Of a stretch of DNA of 64,000 bases, positions 1 through 9,589 are shown in pieces. Each line of letters starts with the position of its first letter. Positions within the stretch are counted from its first letter, which is position 1. Below the pieces are notes generated by a model. That model made no database searches and was not told the origin of the DNA. It was given only the letters and a program-made list of their open reading frames with translations. The DNA comes from Ditibartonella apis (GTDB lineage: Bacteria; Pseudomonadota; Alphaproteobacteria; Rhizobiales; Rhizobiaceae). The stretch spans positions 248,001-312,000 of the forward strand of contig NZ_LXYU01000002.1 in the NCBI RefSeq assembly GCF_001952075.1, in the 5' to 3' direction. Both the position numbers and the translations under genes were made by a program.

Positions 1-82
1 GACGTTTTCAGTCCCGTAAAGGTTGTAAAATAGCGCGACATCAAACATTTTTTTCACAGGTTTAGGCCCGAGGAGTATAGAA

Positions 83-1480
83 ATGAAATATATCAGTACA
101 AGAGCCAACGCACCGGTACTCGGCTTTTGCGATACTGTCATGACGGGACTTGCACGTGATGGCGGGCTTTATCTGCCAGAAACTTATCCCCATTTTTCAC
201 CGGATTCGCTAAAAGCTTTGCGCGGAAAATCATACGCGACAATCGCCAAAACTATTCTTTGGCCATTTATCGACGGTGAAATCGAACGTCATGATTTTGA
301 TTCTATGGTTGACGAAGCCTATCGCACATTTCGTCATCCTGCGGTTTGCCCCCTTGTACAGACCAATACCAGTGAATTCATACTTGAACTCTTCCATGGT
401 CGCACATTGGCGTTCAAGGATGTCGCGATGCAATTGCTTGGCCGGTTGATGGACTATATATTGAGCCATCAGAACAAGCGTGCCACGATTATCGGAGCAA
501 CGTCGGGAGACACCGGTGGGGCAGCAATTGAGGCTTTTGCCGGACGCGAGCGCTGCGATATTTTTATTCTTTTTCCAAAAGGGCATGTTTCACCGGTCCA
601 ACAAAGGCAAATGACAACAAATAACAATGCCAATGTGCATGCGCTTGCCATTGAAGGAAACTTTGACGACTGCCAGACTTTGGTCAAAGCCATGTTCAAT
701 GATCACGCTTTTCGGGATAAAACGGCGCTTTCCGGAGTCAACTCGATCAATTGGGCGCGTATCATGGCGCAAATTGTCTATTATTTTACTTCGGCAATTT
801 CTCTTGGAGCACCTGACCGGGCTATCTCCTTTACTGTCCCCACCGGCAATTTCGGTGACATTTTTGCAGCCTTTGTCGCTTCCCGCATGGGGCTACCCAT
901 TGCCCATCTCGTCATTGCCACCAATGATAACGATATTCTGGCACGCACACTTTCAACCGGAATTTATCAGATCCGTTCGCTCAAACACACCACATCGCCA
1001 TCTATGGATATACAAGTCTCGTCAAACTTCGAACGCCTGTTATTTGAGGCATCCGGACGCAATGCGGTTTTAATCCGCAACTCGATGGAAAGTCTTAAAC
1101 AATCCGGCGAGTTTACCATTGATAAAACAGTTCTTGAAAAAATCCGTGCTCTATTTTCGGCAGGACGTTCAACCGAAACAGAAACCGCCCATATGATCGA
1201 CACACTTTACAGGGAAAGCCATTACCTTGCCGATCCCCATACTGCAATAGCTGTAAAGGTTGCGCGTGAACACATGGAAGCAACCATTCCGATGGTCGTC
1301 CTTTCTACCGCTCATCCGGCAAAATTTCCGGATGCTGTCAACAAAGCTTGTGGTCAAACTCCGAAGCTTCCCCAATGGCTTGACGGGCTTATGGAAAAGC
1401 CCGAACACTATGAAACATTGAAGAACGACGAAAAAATCGTCAAGGATTATATTGGCGCAAAATCCCGTGCTTGCCATTAA
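83..1480 (+). CDS. thrC: Threonine synthase
   Basis: This PLP enzyme converts O-phosphohomoserine to threonine, the last step of threonine synthesis, in the cytoplasm. The 465 residues match the usual length of the long (ThrC type 2) family. Visible hallmarks are an N-terminal segment with DGGLYLPE near residue 26, the PLP lysine in the FKD motif (K112) and the glycine-rich phosphate loop SGDTGG near residue 141. The ATG is preceded by a GAGGAG ribosome-binding site. Homoserine kinase (thrB), which makes its substrate, is also in this window at about 9 kb but on the other strand, so the two are not one operon. The next gene is an M16 peptidase on the same strand, 74 bases downstream, a neighbourhood I know from other Rhizobiales. 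Confidence 0.97.
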   Translation: MKYISTRANAPVLGFCDTVMTGLARDGGLYLPETYPHFSPDSLKALRGKSYATIAKTILWPFIDGEIERHDFDSMVDEAYRTFRHPAVCPLVQTNTSEFILELFHGRTLAFKDVAMQLLGRLMDYILSHQNKRATIIGATSGDTGGAAIEAFAGRERCDIFILFPKGHVSPVQQRQMTTNNNANVHALAIEGNFDDCQTLVKAMFNDHAFRDKTALSGVNSINWARIMAQIVYYFTSAISLGAPDRAISFTVPTGNFGDIFAAFVASRMGLPIAHLVIATNDNDILARTLSTGIYQIRSLKHTTSPSMDIQVSSNFERLLFEASGRNAVLIRNSMESLKQSGEFTIDKTVLEKIRALFSAGRSTETETAHMIDTLYRESHYLADPHTAIAVKVAREHMEATIPMVVLSTAHPAKFPDAVNKACGQTPKLPQWLDGLMEKPEHYETLKNDEKIVKDYIGAKSRACH

Positions 1481-1554
1481 CCCTATTCATTTTTTCCGAA
1501 AGACAGAAAATGCGCAATGTGGTTTTTTATTAAAGTTTTGAATGAAGGAGCTTT

Positions 1555-2847
1555 ATGAGTATGGGCGTAGAAATCAGCCGGCTCGGCAATGGTTTGACGA
1601 TCGTCACACATACGATGCCACAGATCGAGAGTGTTGCCCTCGGCATATGGGTAAAATCCGGCTCCCGCAATGAAAAATTTGAGGAACATGGTGTAGCCCA
1701 TATGCTCGAGCATATGGCTTTCAAGGGGACAGCAAACCGCACGGCCTATGAAATTGCCGCTGAAATCGAAGATGTCGGTGGCGAAATCAATGCGGCAACG
1801 GGTGTCGAAACCACTGCCTATTACGCCCGTGTCCTGAAAAATGACATACCGCTTGCCGTCGATATTCTCGCCGACATTATCACCACGCCGAAATTCGACG
1901 AAACCGAGCTTGAACGTGAAAAGCAGGTCGTTTTGCAAGAAATCGGTGCAGCCAACGACATGCCGGAAGACATTGTGTTCGACCATTTCACCGAAACTGC
2001 ATTCCGTCACCAGACAATCGGAAGGCCTATTCTTGGCACAGCACAATCGGTACGCAGTCTCACTGCCGATAATTTACGTAACTTCATGAATGAGCATTAC
2101 AGTGCCGACCGCATGATTTTTGTAGCAACCGGCGCTGTCGACCATCCGTCTTTTGTCAAGGAAGTCGAGAAACGACTTGGCAATTATCGCGCCCATTCGC
2201 CGGCACCTCTTGCCGATCTTGCAAATTATGTAGGTGGAGATTTTCGCGAATACCGTAACCTCAAAGATGCCCAGGTGCTCTTAGGCTTTGAAGGGCGAGC
2301 CTACCATATACGTGATTATTATGCCTCCCAAATTCTATCCATTATCCTGGGTGGAGGAATGTCGTCGCGTCTGTTTCAGGAAGTGCGTGAAAAACGCGGA
2401 CTTTGTTATTCTATTTATGCTTTTCACTGGGGATTTTCCGACATTGGCCTCTTCGGGGTCCATGCTGCATCAAGCGAAGACGGCTTGCATGACCTCATTC
2501 CCGTTATTCTGGAACAACTTTACAAAGTGAGCGAAAAGATAGACCAGAAAGAACTTGACCGTGCGCGCGAACAATATCGCGCCAGTCTCGTAATGTCACA
2601 AGAAAGCCCTTCGAGCCGCGCCGAAACGATTGCACGACAAATGCTTCTTTATGGTCGTCCGATTCCCGCATCCGAAACATTGGAACGTCTGTCTCTTCTT
2701 ACAGTGGACAGGTTGACCGATTTGGCCGAACGCTTATTTATCGATTCAAAACCCACATTGGCAGCAGTTGGAGCGATAGGACCAATTATGAGTTATGGTG
2801 ATCTGGTTGCGGCTCTTTCTTCAGGAGCCGGACGGCGCCCTTATTAA
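1555..2847 (+). CDS. M16 family zinc peptidase (processing-peptidase-like)
   Basis: A 430-residue protein of the pitrilysin/M16B family, the bacterial relatives of mitochondrial processing peptidase. The inverted zinc motif HxxEH is intact as HMLEH at residues 49-53, with the downstream glutamates of the family around residue 120-130. A glycine-rich segment (ILGGGMSSRLFQ) in the second half is the substrate-binding region typical of the MPP group. There is no signal peptide, so a cytoplasmic location is likely. The ATG follows a GAAGGAG site. It lies between thrC and a GNAT gene on the same strand with short gaps, suggesting cotranscription. The substrate is unknown. Confidence 0.93.
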   Translation: MSMGVEISRLGNGLTIVTHTMPQIESVALGIWVKSGSRNEKFEEHGVAHMLEHMAFKGTANRTAYEIAAEIEDVGGEINAATGVETTAYYARVLKNDIPLAVDILADIITTPKFDETELEREKQVVLQEIGAANDMPEDIVFDHFTETAFRHQTIGRPILGTAQSVRSLTADNLRNFMNEHYSADRMIFVATGAVDHPSFVKEVEKRLGNYRAHSPAPLADLANYVGGDFREYRNLKDAQVLLGFEGRAYHIRDYYASQILSIILGGGMSSRLFQEVREKRGLCYSIYAFHWGFSDIGLFGVHAASSEDGLHDLIPVILEQLYKVSEKIDQKELDRAREQYRASLVMSQESPSSRAETIARQMLLYGRPIPASETLERLSLLTVDRLTDLAERLFIDSKPTLAAVGAIGPIMSYGDLVAALSSGAGRRPY

Positions 2848-2869
2848 GAGCAGCCAGAAAGGCAATGGC

Positions 2870-3484
2870 ATGTTCAAAATGCCCTTCCGGCGACAGCCGC
2901 ATAAACAGCAGGAGAAAATTCGGCTTCCGAATTTAAAGGCGAAAGACGTTTATTTACGTTTTCCGATGATTGATGACTATAAGGAATGGGCAGCCGTGAG
3001 AACCGAAAGCCGGCCATTTCTGGAACCATGGGAACCCCTCTGGCCAGAGGATGCACACACACTTACCCGTTATAAAAACCATCTTGAACGTTACATTGAA
3101 GGACGCAAAAACGGCCAGTTCTTTGTCTTTTTTGTGTTTTTAAACGACAATAACAATCTTATCGGTGGAATAAGTCTCGGTAACATCAGACGGGGTGTCG
3201 TACAATCGGGCGAGATCGGCTATTGGTGTGGAGAAAAATATTCCGGCCATGGATTTATGCATGAAAGTCTGGAGCTGATGGTTGATTTTGCTTTTCAACA
3301 GCTCAAATTGCATCGTCTGCAAGCTGCCACGATTCCGACAAACATACGCTCCATTTCCTTACTGGAAAAATGTGGTTTTGTTCGGGAGGGGCTGATGCGC
3401 TCCTATGTAAAAATCCATGGCGAATGGCAAGATCACTACCTTTATTCTTTGTTGGAAACGGAAAGAACAACGAAGTCAATTTGA
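2870..3484 (+). CDS. GNAT family N-acetyltransferase (RimJ/RimL-like)
   Basis: About 204 residues with a GNAT fold of the RimJ/RimL type, which acetylates N-terminal amines of proteins or small amines using acetyl-CoA. Visible markers are the beta-strand segment IGGISLGNI, the motif-A-like stretch EIGYWCGEKYSGHGFM and the C-terminal IRSISLLEKCGFVREG signature. An upstream in-frame start at 2795 exists, but it lies inside the M16 gene; the ATG at 2870 has an AGAAAGG ribosome-binding site and falls 22 bases after the M16 stop, so I chose it. The gene sits between the M16 peptidase and the GGDEF-EAL gene with a 12-base gap to the latter. The substrate cannot be predicted. Confidence 0.9.
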   Translation: MFKMPFRRQPHKQQEKIRLPNLKAKDVYLRFPMIDDYKEWAAVRTESRPFLEPWEPLWPEDAHTLTRYKNHLERYIEGRKNGQFFVFFVFLNDNNNLIGGISLGNIRRGVVQSGEIGYWCGEKYSGHGFMHESLELMVDFAFQQLKLHRLQAATIPTNIRSISLLEKCGFVREGLMRSYVKIHGEWQDHYLYSLLETERTTKSI

Positions 3485-3496
3485 AAGTGAGGCGTT

Positions 3497-6376
3497 GTGA
3501 AGACAATAGGCAAAACCATTGGCATTTTTATATTCTGGACATTGGGCTTGATCACCTTGTGCCAGACAGCATTGTCTATTGAACCGGTCAAAATATCTTC
3601 ACAGGATACAGCACTTGATCTCTCGCGTGCAGTCGAAATTCACCACATAAAAGGAAACACTTTCCAAACATCGACAGCGGCCGGTCCTGATGGAATTGTG
3701 CGGCGTATCGAAATGCAAGGAAATGGCGATCATGCAGAAAGCGACTGGGCGGTTTTTGCTATTGCCAACCCGACAGACGACCAGATTGACAGACTGATTG
3801 TCACCCCACATTATCGTATGGCGGGTTCGGGATTGATTTGGCCCGATCTTGGCTCTGTACGTATACAATCTATCACGCCATCGGAAGGTTTTGCGCTTGA
3901 CCGTCAATCAAGTGCCGATTCAGATGTTTTCCGTATCACAATCAATCCTGGAGCAGTCGTTACTCTTGTTGCGGAGCTTGGTTCACCGAAATTGCCGCAA
4001 GTCTATCTTTGGGAACCCGAAGCCTATAAGGATACCATCAATTCCTACACGCTCTATCATGGCATATTGCTTGGCATTTCCGGTCTTCTTGCACTACTCT
4101 TAAGCGTTCTTTTTGTCGTACGCGGAACGGGACTTTTTCCGGCCACTGCAGCGGTGGCTTGGTCGGTGCTTGCCTATATCGGTATCGATTTCAATTTTCT
4201 CAATAAATTGTTCGTCATTTCTGCCCAAACCGAACCGATCTGGCGCGCGGCAACAGAAGTGGCACTTGCAGCATCGCTTTTCATTTTTCTTTTTACCTAT
4301 CTCCACCTCAATCGCTGGCATTACCATTTCAGCTATGGCGCAGCAGCATGGATTATCGCTCTTTGTGCCCTTGGTGCCTTCGCAATTTATGACCCGACGC
4401 GTGCTGCGGGCATTGCACGGCTTTCCTTCGGTCTTACCGCTCTTCTCGGCGTTGTGCTCATCGGATATCTTTCCATTCGCGGTTACGATCGCGCTATTAT
4501 GCTGATACCGACATGGCTACTCATTATCTTCTGGCTATGCGGGGCATATGTGTGTGTAACCGGAAAACTTGATAACGATATTGTTCAACCCGCACTAGCA
4601 GGCGGTCTGGTTCTCATTGTTCTGCTTATTGCTTTCACGGTTATGCAACATGCTTTTTCAGGCGGCGCATTCCATCAGGGGATATTTTCCGACCTTGAAC
4701 GGCAAGCTCTTGCCGTTATGGGGGCTGGCGATATCGTGTGGGACTGGGATGTGCGCCGTGACCGTGTGGTCATCAATCCCGACCTTTCTCTCTACCTCGG
4801 ATCCACAGCCGGTGAATTGAATGGAACCATCCGCAATTGGGTTGATGCTTTACACAGCGACGATCGCGATCGTTTCCGTGCCATACTTGATATGATCCTC
4901 GACACACGTAAGGGGCGCATTGATCAGACACTGAGACTCCGTTCCGGTGACGGACATTATTACTGGTTTTCACTCAGAGCACGACCGGTCATAGGTTCGG
5001 ATGGGGAAATTGTGCGGATCGTTGGCACCCTCGTCAATGTAACCGACCACAAAAAAGCCGAAGAGCGATTGTTGCAAGATTCTGTCCATGACAATCTGAC
5101 AGGTCTTCCCAACCAACAGCTCTTTCTTGATCACTTACAAACTTTTGTAAATCTTGCTGTCGCTGGCCGTCCTGTAAGACCGACCGTATTCGTTATCGAT
5201 TTTGATGGCTTCCGTAACATCAATTATCAATTCGGTATGTCTGTCGGCGATACATTTCTGTTAACAATTGCCCGTAGGCTTGGACGTCTTATTACGCCCG
5301 AAGACACACTTTCGCGTCTTTCGACTGACCGTTTTGCCATTGTGCTCACCAGTCAGACCGACCCAGCAAAAATCGCAGCATTTGCCGACCAGTTACAAAG
5401 AACAGTTGCCGCACCAATTCTGTTTTCCGAACGCGAAGTCAAACTTTCCGCTTCAATTGGCCTCATCACATGGACTGAAGGCAATTCGAATGCCGAAGAT
5501 ATGCTGAGTGATGCGGAACTTGCAATGATTCACGCCAAAAAATCGGGCGGTAATAAAATCGAACCGTTCCGCCCGAATTTCCGCACATTAGGGCTTGAGC
5601 GCAACAGCATGGGCAATGACATTCGTTATGCCCTGCAACGCAATGAAATCAAAGTTCTCTATCACCCTGTTCTCGACCTCAATGATGGACAAATCGTCGG
5701 ATTCGAAGCTTTGATGGAATGGCACCATCCGCGTCATGGTAACCTTTCTGCCGTTGATTTCATCCATACAGCCGAAAGCGAACACGTGGTTATGGACCTC
5801 GCGCGGTTTGCAATGAAAACCGTTGTCGAAGATCTCACCCATATTCAGGACCGTTTCCCGAAGCAGTCATTTTTCGTGTCTGTCAATATACCGAGTGCGG
5901 AAATGGTTCATCAGGAGTTGATTAACGAGCTTAAAGCAATTCTGATGCGCAATCCTATTAACAAGGGGCGCCTGATGATGGAGATGTCTGAATCAATCCT
6001 GATCGAAAATCCCGAACAATCTTCCAATTTGTTGGAAAAAATCAAGGCCCTCGGCATCGGCCTTGCGCTTGATAATTTCGGAACCGGCTATTCTTCGCTT
6101 GCCTTTCTACTAGGATATCCGTTCGATATGATCAAACTTGATCGTTCGCTTCTGGAGGTAAATAGCTCGAAAAAAAGGCTGGTATTGAAATCGATCATCA
6201 CACTCGCACATGACCTCGACCTCAAAGTAATTGCCGAAGGCGTTGAGAAAGAAAATGAAGCTGTTATGCTGCGCGAAGAAGGCTGTGAATTTGTTCAAAG
6301 CAATGTTTTCACCGAACCTGTCGGTGTCGAAGATCTGATTACACTCGTCATGAAACATCCGAAAGCCACAGTTTAA
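3497..6376 (+). CDS. Membrane PAS-GGDEF-EAL protein with degenerate cyclase motif
   Basis: A 959-residue putative cyclic-di-GMP signalling protein. It starts with GTG after a GTGAGG site. The order seen is a signal-peptide-like segment (1-28), a periplasmic region to about 180, a block of several membrane helices to about 390 (7TMR-DISM-like), a PAS domain (about 405-525), a GGDEF domain (530-690) and an EAL domain (700-955). The GGDEF signature is replaced by STDRF at 609-613, so cyclase activity is unlikely. The EAL domain keeps EAL (737-739), the MSES glutamate, the DMIKLD lysine and AEGVE, but the metal-binding DDFGTG is DNFGTG (D859, N860). It may be a weak phosphodiesterase or a c-di-GMP sensor. 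It is probably cotranscribed with the preceding GNAT gene. Confidence 0.92.
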   Translation: MKTIGKTIGIFIFWTLGLITLCQTALSIEPVKISSQDTALDLSRAVEIHHIKGNTFQTSTAAGPDGIVRRIEMQGNGDHAESDWAVFAIANPTDDQIDRLIVTPHYRMAGSGLIWPDLGSVRIQSITPSEGFALDRQSSADSDVFRITINPGAVVTLVAELGSPKLPQVYLWEPEAYKDTINSYTLYHGILLGISGLLALLLSVLFVVRGTGLFPATAAVAWSVLAYIGIDFNFLNKLFVISAQTEPIWRAATEVALAASLFIFLFTYLHLNRWHYHFSYGAAAWIIALCALGAFAIYDPTRAAGIARLSFGLTALLGVVLIGYLSIRGYDRAIMLIPTWLLIIFWLCGAYVCVTGKLDNDIVQPALAGGLVLIVLLIAFTVMQHAFSGGAFHQGIFSDLERQALAVMGAGDIVWDWDVRRDRVVINPDLSLYLGSTAGELNGTIRNWVDALHSDDRDRFRAILDMILDTRKGRIDQTLRLRSGDGHYYWFSLRARPVIGSDGEIVRIVGTLVNVTDHKKAEERLLQDSVHDNLTGLPNQQLFLDHLQTFVNLAVAGRPVRPTVFVIDFDGFRNINYQFGMSVGDTFLLTIARRLGRLITPEDTLSRLSTDRFAIVLTSQTDPAKIAAFADQLQRTVAAPILFSEREVKLSASIGLITWTEGNSNAEDMLSDAELAMIHAKKSGGNKIEPFRPNFRTLGLERNSMGNDIRYALQRNEIKVLYHPVLDLNDGQIVGFEALMEWHHPRHGNLSAVDFIHTAESEHVVMDLARFAMKTVVEDLTHIQDRFPKQSFFVSVNIPSAEMVHQELINELKAILMRNPINKGRLMMEMSESILIENPEQSSNLLEKIKALGIGLALDNFGTGYSSLAFLLGYPFDMIKLDRSLLEVNSSKKRLVLKSIITLAHDLDLKVIAEGVEKENEAVMLREEGCEFVQSNVFTEPVGVEDLITLVMKHPKATV

Positions 6377-6597
6377 AAAATTATCAAATGGATATCCGGT
6401 CTTTTCGCTTTCGAAAAGCGCCAATAACAACGTTTGTTGCTTGAATAACGCCTACGCTTTTTAGTTGAATGAAACGTCGGCCCAAAGGAAAATGCAGTAA
6501 ATCGGGCGAAAACCGCTCTTATACGCTTACACTACAGTTTCGCTGTAGCCATGATAATGGATAAAAAAGGTATAAACGATTGAAGTGGCGCGCTTTT

Positions 6598-7200
6598 TCA
6601 CGCGTGACCGGCTTGACCAACAAGAAATGTCGGATCAATGCCCATTTTCTTCAGGCTTTGTTCATATTGATGGTCAAAATCCTGAGCAAATAGAAAATCG
6701 GCATCAACCGGGCTTGTCAGCCAGCCATTTGCTGCGATTTCGGCTTCGAGTTGCCCGCCTGCCCAGCCAGCATAGCCGAGCGCAATTATGGCGTGCTGTG
6801 GCCCTTTTCCGACGCTCATTGCCTTCAAGACATCAGTTGTTGAAGTAAGACAAATATCTCTGGTAACAGGTATCGTCGTCCGGCAGGCATAATCATCGGT
6901 ATGTAGGACAAAACCGCGCGAACGATCAACCGGACCGCCATTTCTCACAGGAAAAAGCTTTATCGGCTCGGGCAGATGGATGGCTTGGGCAGCATTGATT
7001 ATCCCAAGTTGCAACAGCAAATCCGGAAACTTCAAATCCTGCCGCCGGTTCAGCATGATGCCCATTGCGCCCTCGTCCGAGTGGGCACAGATATAGATAA
7101 CCGCGTGTGCAAAACGTTCATCCCCCATGCCGGGCATTGCTATAAGCAGATGACCATTCAAAAAGCCGTCGCGTTTTTTCATTGTGCTAATTTTATCCAT
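6598..7200 (-). CDS. YqgE/AlgH family protein (UPF0301)
   Basis: A 200-residue member of the UPF0301 family, whose biochemical role is not established. The family signature is present near the N-terminus as [13 protein letters not shown], followed by the [10 protein letters not shown] segment near residue 44 and the [13 protein letters not shown] segment near residue 145. A second possible start is the methionine at residue 7; neither has a convincing ribosome-binding site, so the longer form is kept. It is divergent from the DsbD-alpha-like gene, with 99 bases between them holding both promoters. It converges with the GGDEF-EAL gene across 221 bases. Confidence 0.92.
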   Translation of the reverse strand: MDKISTMKKRDGFLNGHLLIAMPGMGDERFAHAVIYICAHSDEGAMGIMLNRRQDLKFPDLLLQLGIINAAQAIHLPEPIKLFPVRNGGPVDRSRGFVLHTDDYACRTTIPVTRDICLTSTTDVLKAMSVGKGPQHAIIALGYAGWAGGQLEAEIAANGWLTSPVDADFLFAQDFDHQYEQSLKKMGIDPTFLVGQAGHA

Positions 7201-7299
7201 AATTTAAAAGTAATCGTGTATTGATGAGTTGCAAGGAAAAAGTGAATTTTTTCGTCAAAAGTCTTAAACAAAATGATGTTTTAACGGAAGCCAAAACAG

Positions 7300-8142
7300 T
7301 TGTACCAGTTTTTTAAGCTCATAGCCGTTTTGATTTTCCTTGTGCTTGCATGTTTTTTCGGCTTTGGCCAAACATCAGTCGTTGCCCAAACGCCCGCATT
7401 CACCAAAACAAATGACACTTCAACGCTATTGGCAACGCCATGGCATGAGTTCGAGGGGGGACGGGTGCGCCTCGCATTACAGCCTGTTGCCGAAAAGGAG
7501 CGTCTGCGTGGTGTTATAGAAGTCAACCTGAAGCCGGATTGGAAAACCTATTGGAAAAATCCCGGAAATTCGGGTATGGCCCCTTCTTTCGATTTTTCTC
7601 CCCCTTCAAGCTACGAGATTATGTATCCTGTACCTCATCTATTCAAAGATGGCAGTGATTGGTCGATCGGCTATAAAAACAGCGTTCTTTTGCCTTTTAC
7701 GGTTGAAAAATCCGACAATGGCGAAAGCTTGAAAGGTCAACTTACAATCGGCTTATGTAAAGAAATATGTATGCCTCTTGATATCCCGTTCGACTTTTCC
7801 GACGGGACTGCCAATATCGCTCTTTCAAGCTCCCTTCTTACAATGGCGGAAGAAAAATTACCTGAAAAGGCTCCGGAAAATATTATTATTCACGCCAGTA
7901 ACGACGAAAAAATGCTTAACATTACGATTACCCATCAAGATGAAGAAAACATATCAGCGCTTTATCTTGACGGAAAGACAGATGAAATAGGTCCGGCTGA
8001 AATTATCAAAAATAGCCGGAATGAAACTGTTTTTGCGGCACCGATTATTACGAAAAACAGCAAAGGTCCTTTGACCATTTCTTATATTGCCGAAGCAAAA
8101 CCCGTTTCTTTCACCGGAATATTGACTTCACAAAGCAAATAA
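7300..8142 (+). CDS. DsbD alpha-domain-like periplasmic protein
   Basis: A 280-residue exported protein resembling the N-terminal (alpha) domain of the thiol:disulfide interchange protein DsbD. It has a signal peptide (1-29) and a central segment with two cysteines in GLCKEICMP, which corresponds to the redox-active pair of DsbD-alpha. The membrane beta domain and the thioredoxin-like gamma domain of full DsbD are absent, so it must receive electrons from another protein if it is a reductase. The start is TTG, with an ACGGAAG site 7 bases before. It converges with rnhA with only four bases between the stops. In related genomes this type of gene lies next to yqgE, as here. Confidence 0.85.
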   Translation: MYQFFKLIAVLIFLVLACFFGFGQTSVVAQTPAFTKTNDTSTLLATPWHEFEGGRVRLALQPVAEKERLRGVIEVNLKPDWKTYWKNPGNSGMAPSFDFSPPSSYEIMYPVPHLFKDGSDWSIGYKNSVLLPFTVEKSDNGESLKGQLTIGLCKEICMPLDIPFDFSDGTANIALSSSLLTMAEEKLPEKAPENIIIHASNDEKMLNITITHQDEENISALYLDGKTDEIGPAEIIKNSRNETVFAAPIITKNSKGPLTISYIAEAKPVSFTGILTSQSK

Positions 8143-8146
8143 ATCG

Positions 8147-8581
8147 TTAGCGGTTTTCATCAACGCCTTTACGGGCAAGTTCGTCACAGCGTTCGTTTTC
8201 GGGATGACCGGCGTGTCCTTTGACCCAATGCCAGTTCACGTTATGGCGTGTGCGAGCCAAATCAAGTTTTTGCCAAAGGTCGGCATTTTTGACTGGCTTT
8301 CTCGCAGACGTTTTCCAGTCTTTCGCCTTCCAGCCATCAATCCAGCTTGAAATGCCATCCCTCACGTAAACAGAGTCAGTGTAAAGATCAACGTTACACG
8401 GTTCTTTCAAGGCATCGAGCGCATTGATTGCTGCCGTCAACTCCATACGATTATTGGTGGTGTCGGGTTCACCGCCGTAAAGTTCTTTGGTGACCCCGTT
8501 CCAACGCAATAGTACCCCCCAACCTCCCGGCCCGGGATTGCCGGAACAAGCGCCATCAGTAAATATTTCGACCTGTTTCAA
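8147..8581 (-). CDS. rnhA: Ribonuclease HI
   Basis: A 144-residue RNase HI that cleaves the RNA strand of RNA-DNA hybrids. All four catalytic acidic residues are visible: the aspartate in [11 protein letters not shown] near residue 9, the glutamate in MELTA, the aspartate in LYTDSVY and the late aspartate in ERCDELAR. The basic WVKGHAGH segment is also present. It is the last gene of the minus-strand series cyoE-coxF-ispH-thrB-rnhA, with a 15-base gap after thrB, so it is likely cotranscribed. A separate RNase HII gene is at 37.3 kb. Confidence 0.97.
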   Translation of the reverse strand: MKQVEIFTDGACSGNPGPGGWGVLLRWNGVTKELYGGEPDTTNNRMELTAAINALDALKEPCNVDLYTDSVYVRDGISSWIDGWKAKDWKTSARKPVKNADLWQKLDLARTRHNVNWHWVKGHAGHPENERCDELARKGVDENR

Positions 8582-8596
8582 GGAACCGTCCGCAAT

Positions 8597-9556
8597 TTAG
8601 AGCCCGATTTCAGATGGTTTAATGACATCTCTGAAAAAATTCAATTTTCGCCAATATTCCAGAGGATCCTTTTTCACAACCAGACTGTTTGAAGGTGTGT
8701 TGAACCAATCATAAAGGCGGGTGAGGAAAAATCTAATCGCTGCTCCACGGGCGAGAACCAGTATATTATCAATCTCGTTTTGCTGAAGCGGACGGATAGC
8801 ACAATAGGCTTTGAGCATCGCCTCGCTTTTCGTCACATTATAAGAATAATCCCGTTCAAAGCACCATGCATTGAGGGCGATGACAAGATCATAGCTAAGC
8901 ATATCTGTGCATGCAAAATAGAAATCTATGATGCCTGACATATGATCGTTCAGGAAAAAAACATTATCATTGAAGAAATCGGCATGGATAACGCCTTGAG
9001 GCAAATTATCAGGCCAGTTGCTTTCGAGATAGTCGAGTTCTCTGTCAATCTCTTTAACTAAGCCGGATGCCAATTCTTCTGCCCGTCGGCGGCTTAAATT
9101 CCATAAAGGTCGCCAGGCGTCGATCGACAGGCTGTTTTTCCGTTTAAGAGGAAAGTCGAGACCTGCAAGATGCATTTTTGCCATGCCTTTGCCGACTTCT
9201 CGGCAATGCTCGACATTCGGCTTTCTCAGCCAAACGCCTTCAAGGAAAGAAACAATTGTAGCGGGCCTCCCCACAAGCTCGCCGATCATTTTTCCGTCCT
9301 TACGTTTGATGGGTTGGGGACACGAAATTCCCTTAAGTGCCAGGTGGTTCATCAATTCAAGATAAAATGGCAAATCCTTTTTATTGACGCGCTTTTCAAA
9401 CAAAGTGAGGATGAAACGCCCTGCTTCTGTATGAAGCATAAAGTTCGAGTTCTCGACACCTTCGGCAATACCTCTATACGATTGTAATGCGCCGATAGAA
9501 TAATCGGTCAAAAAGCTTGTTAATTCATCTTCGTTGATATCGGTATAAACAGCCAT
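8597..9556 (-). CDS. thrB: Homoserine kinase
   Basis: About 319 residues, an ATP-dependent homoserine kinase of the aminoglycoside-phosphotransferase-like (ThrB type II) fold, making O-phosphohomoserine for threonine synthase (thrC at the window start). Kinase-like motifs are the nucleotide-binding region ENSNFMLHT, the catalytic loop [12 protein letters not shown] near residue 195 and the metal-binding IIDFYF just after. An upstream in-frame methionine four residues earlier (MGQI) is possible, but the family usually begins MAVYTD, so that start is used. It lies 33 bases downstream of ispH and 15 bases upstream of rnhA. Confidence 0.96.
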   Translation of the reverse strand: MAVYTDINEDELTSFLTDYSIGALQSYRGIAEGVENSNFMLHTEAGRFILTLFEKRVNKKDLPFYLELMNHLALKGISCPQPIKRKDGKMIGELVGRPATIVSFLEGVWLRKPNVEHCREVGKGMAKMHLAGLDFPLKRKNSLSIDAWRPLWNLSRRRAEELASGLVKEIDRELDYLESNWPDNLPQGVIHADFFNDNVFFLNDHMSGIIDFYFACTDMLSYDLVIALNAWCFERDYSYNVTKSEAMLKAYCAIRPLQQNEIDNILVLARGAAIRFFLTRLYDWFNTPSNSLVVKKDPLEYWRKLNFFRDVIKPSEIGL

Positions 9557-9589
9557 TATTTGCCCCACACGAGCAAGCTCATGTTTTCT

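Noticed and set aside
1483..2046. 187-codon minus-strand open frame
   Set aside because: Antisense to the M16 peptidase gene, including its HxxEH region.
6415..6597. Small hairpins between the GGDEF-EAL gene and yqgE (for example CTACAG/CTGTAG at 6532-6548)
   Set aside because: Stems of only six or seven pairs and no T-run; not convincing terminators.
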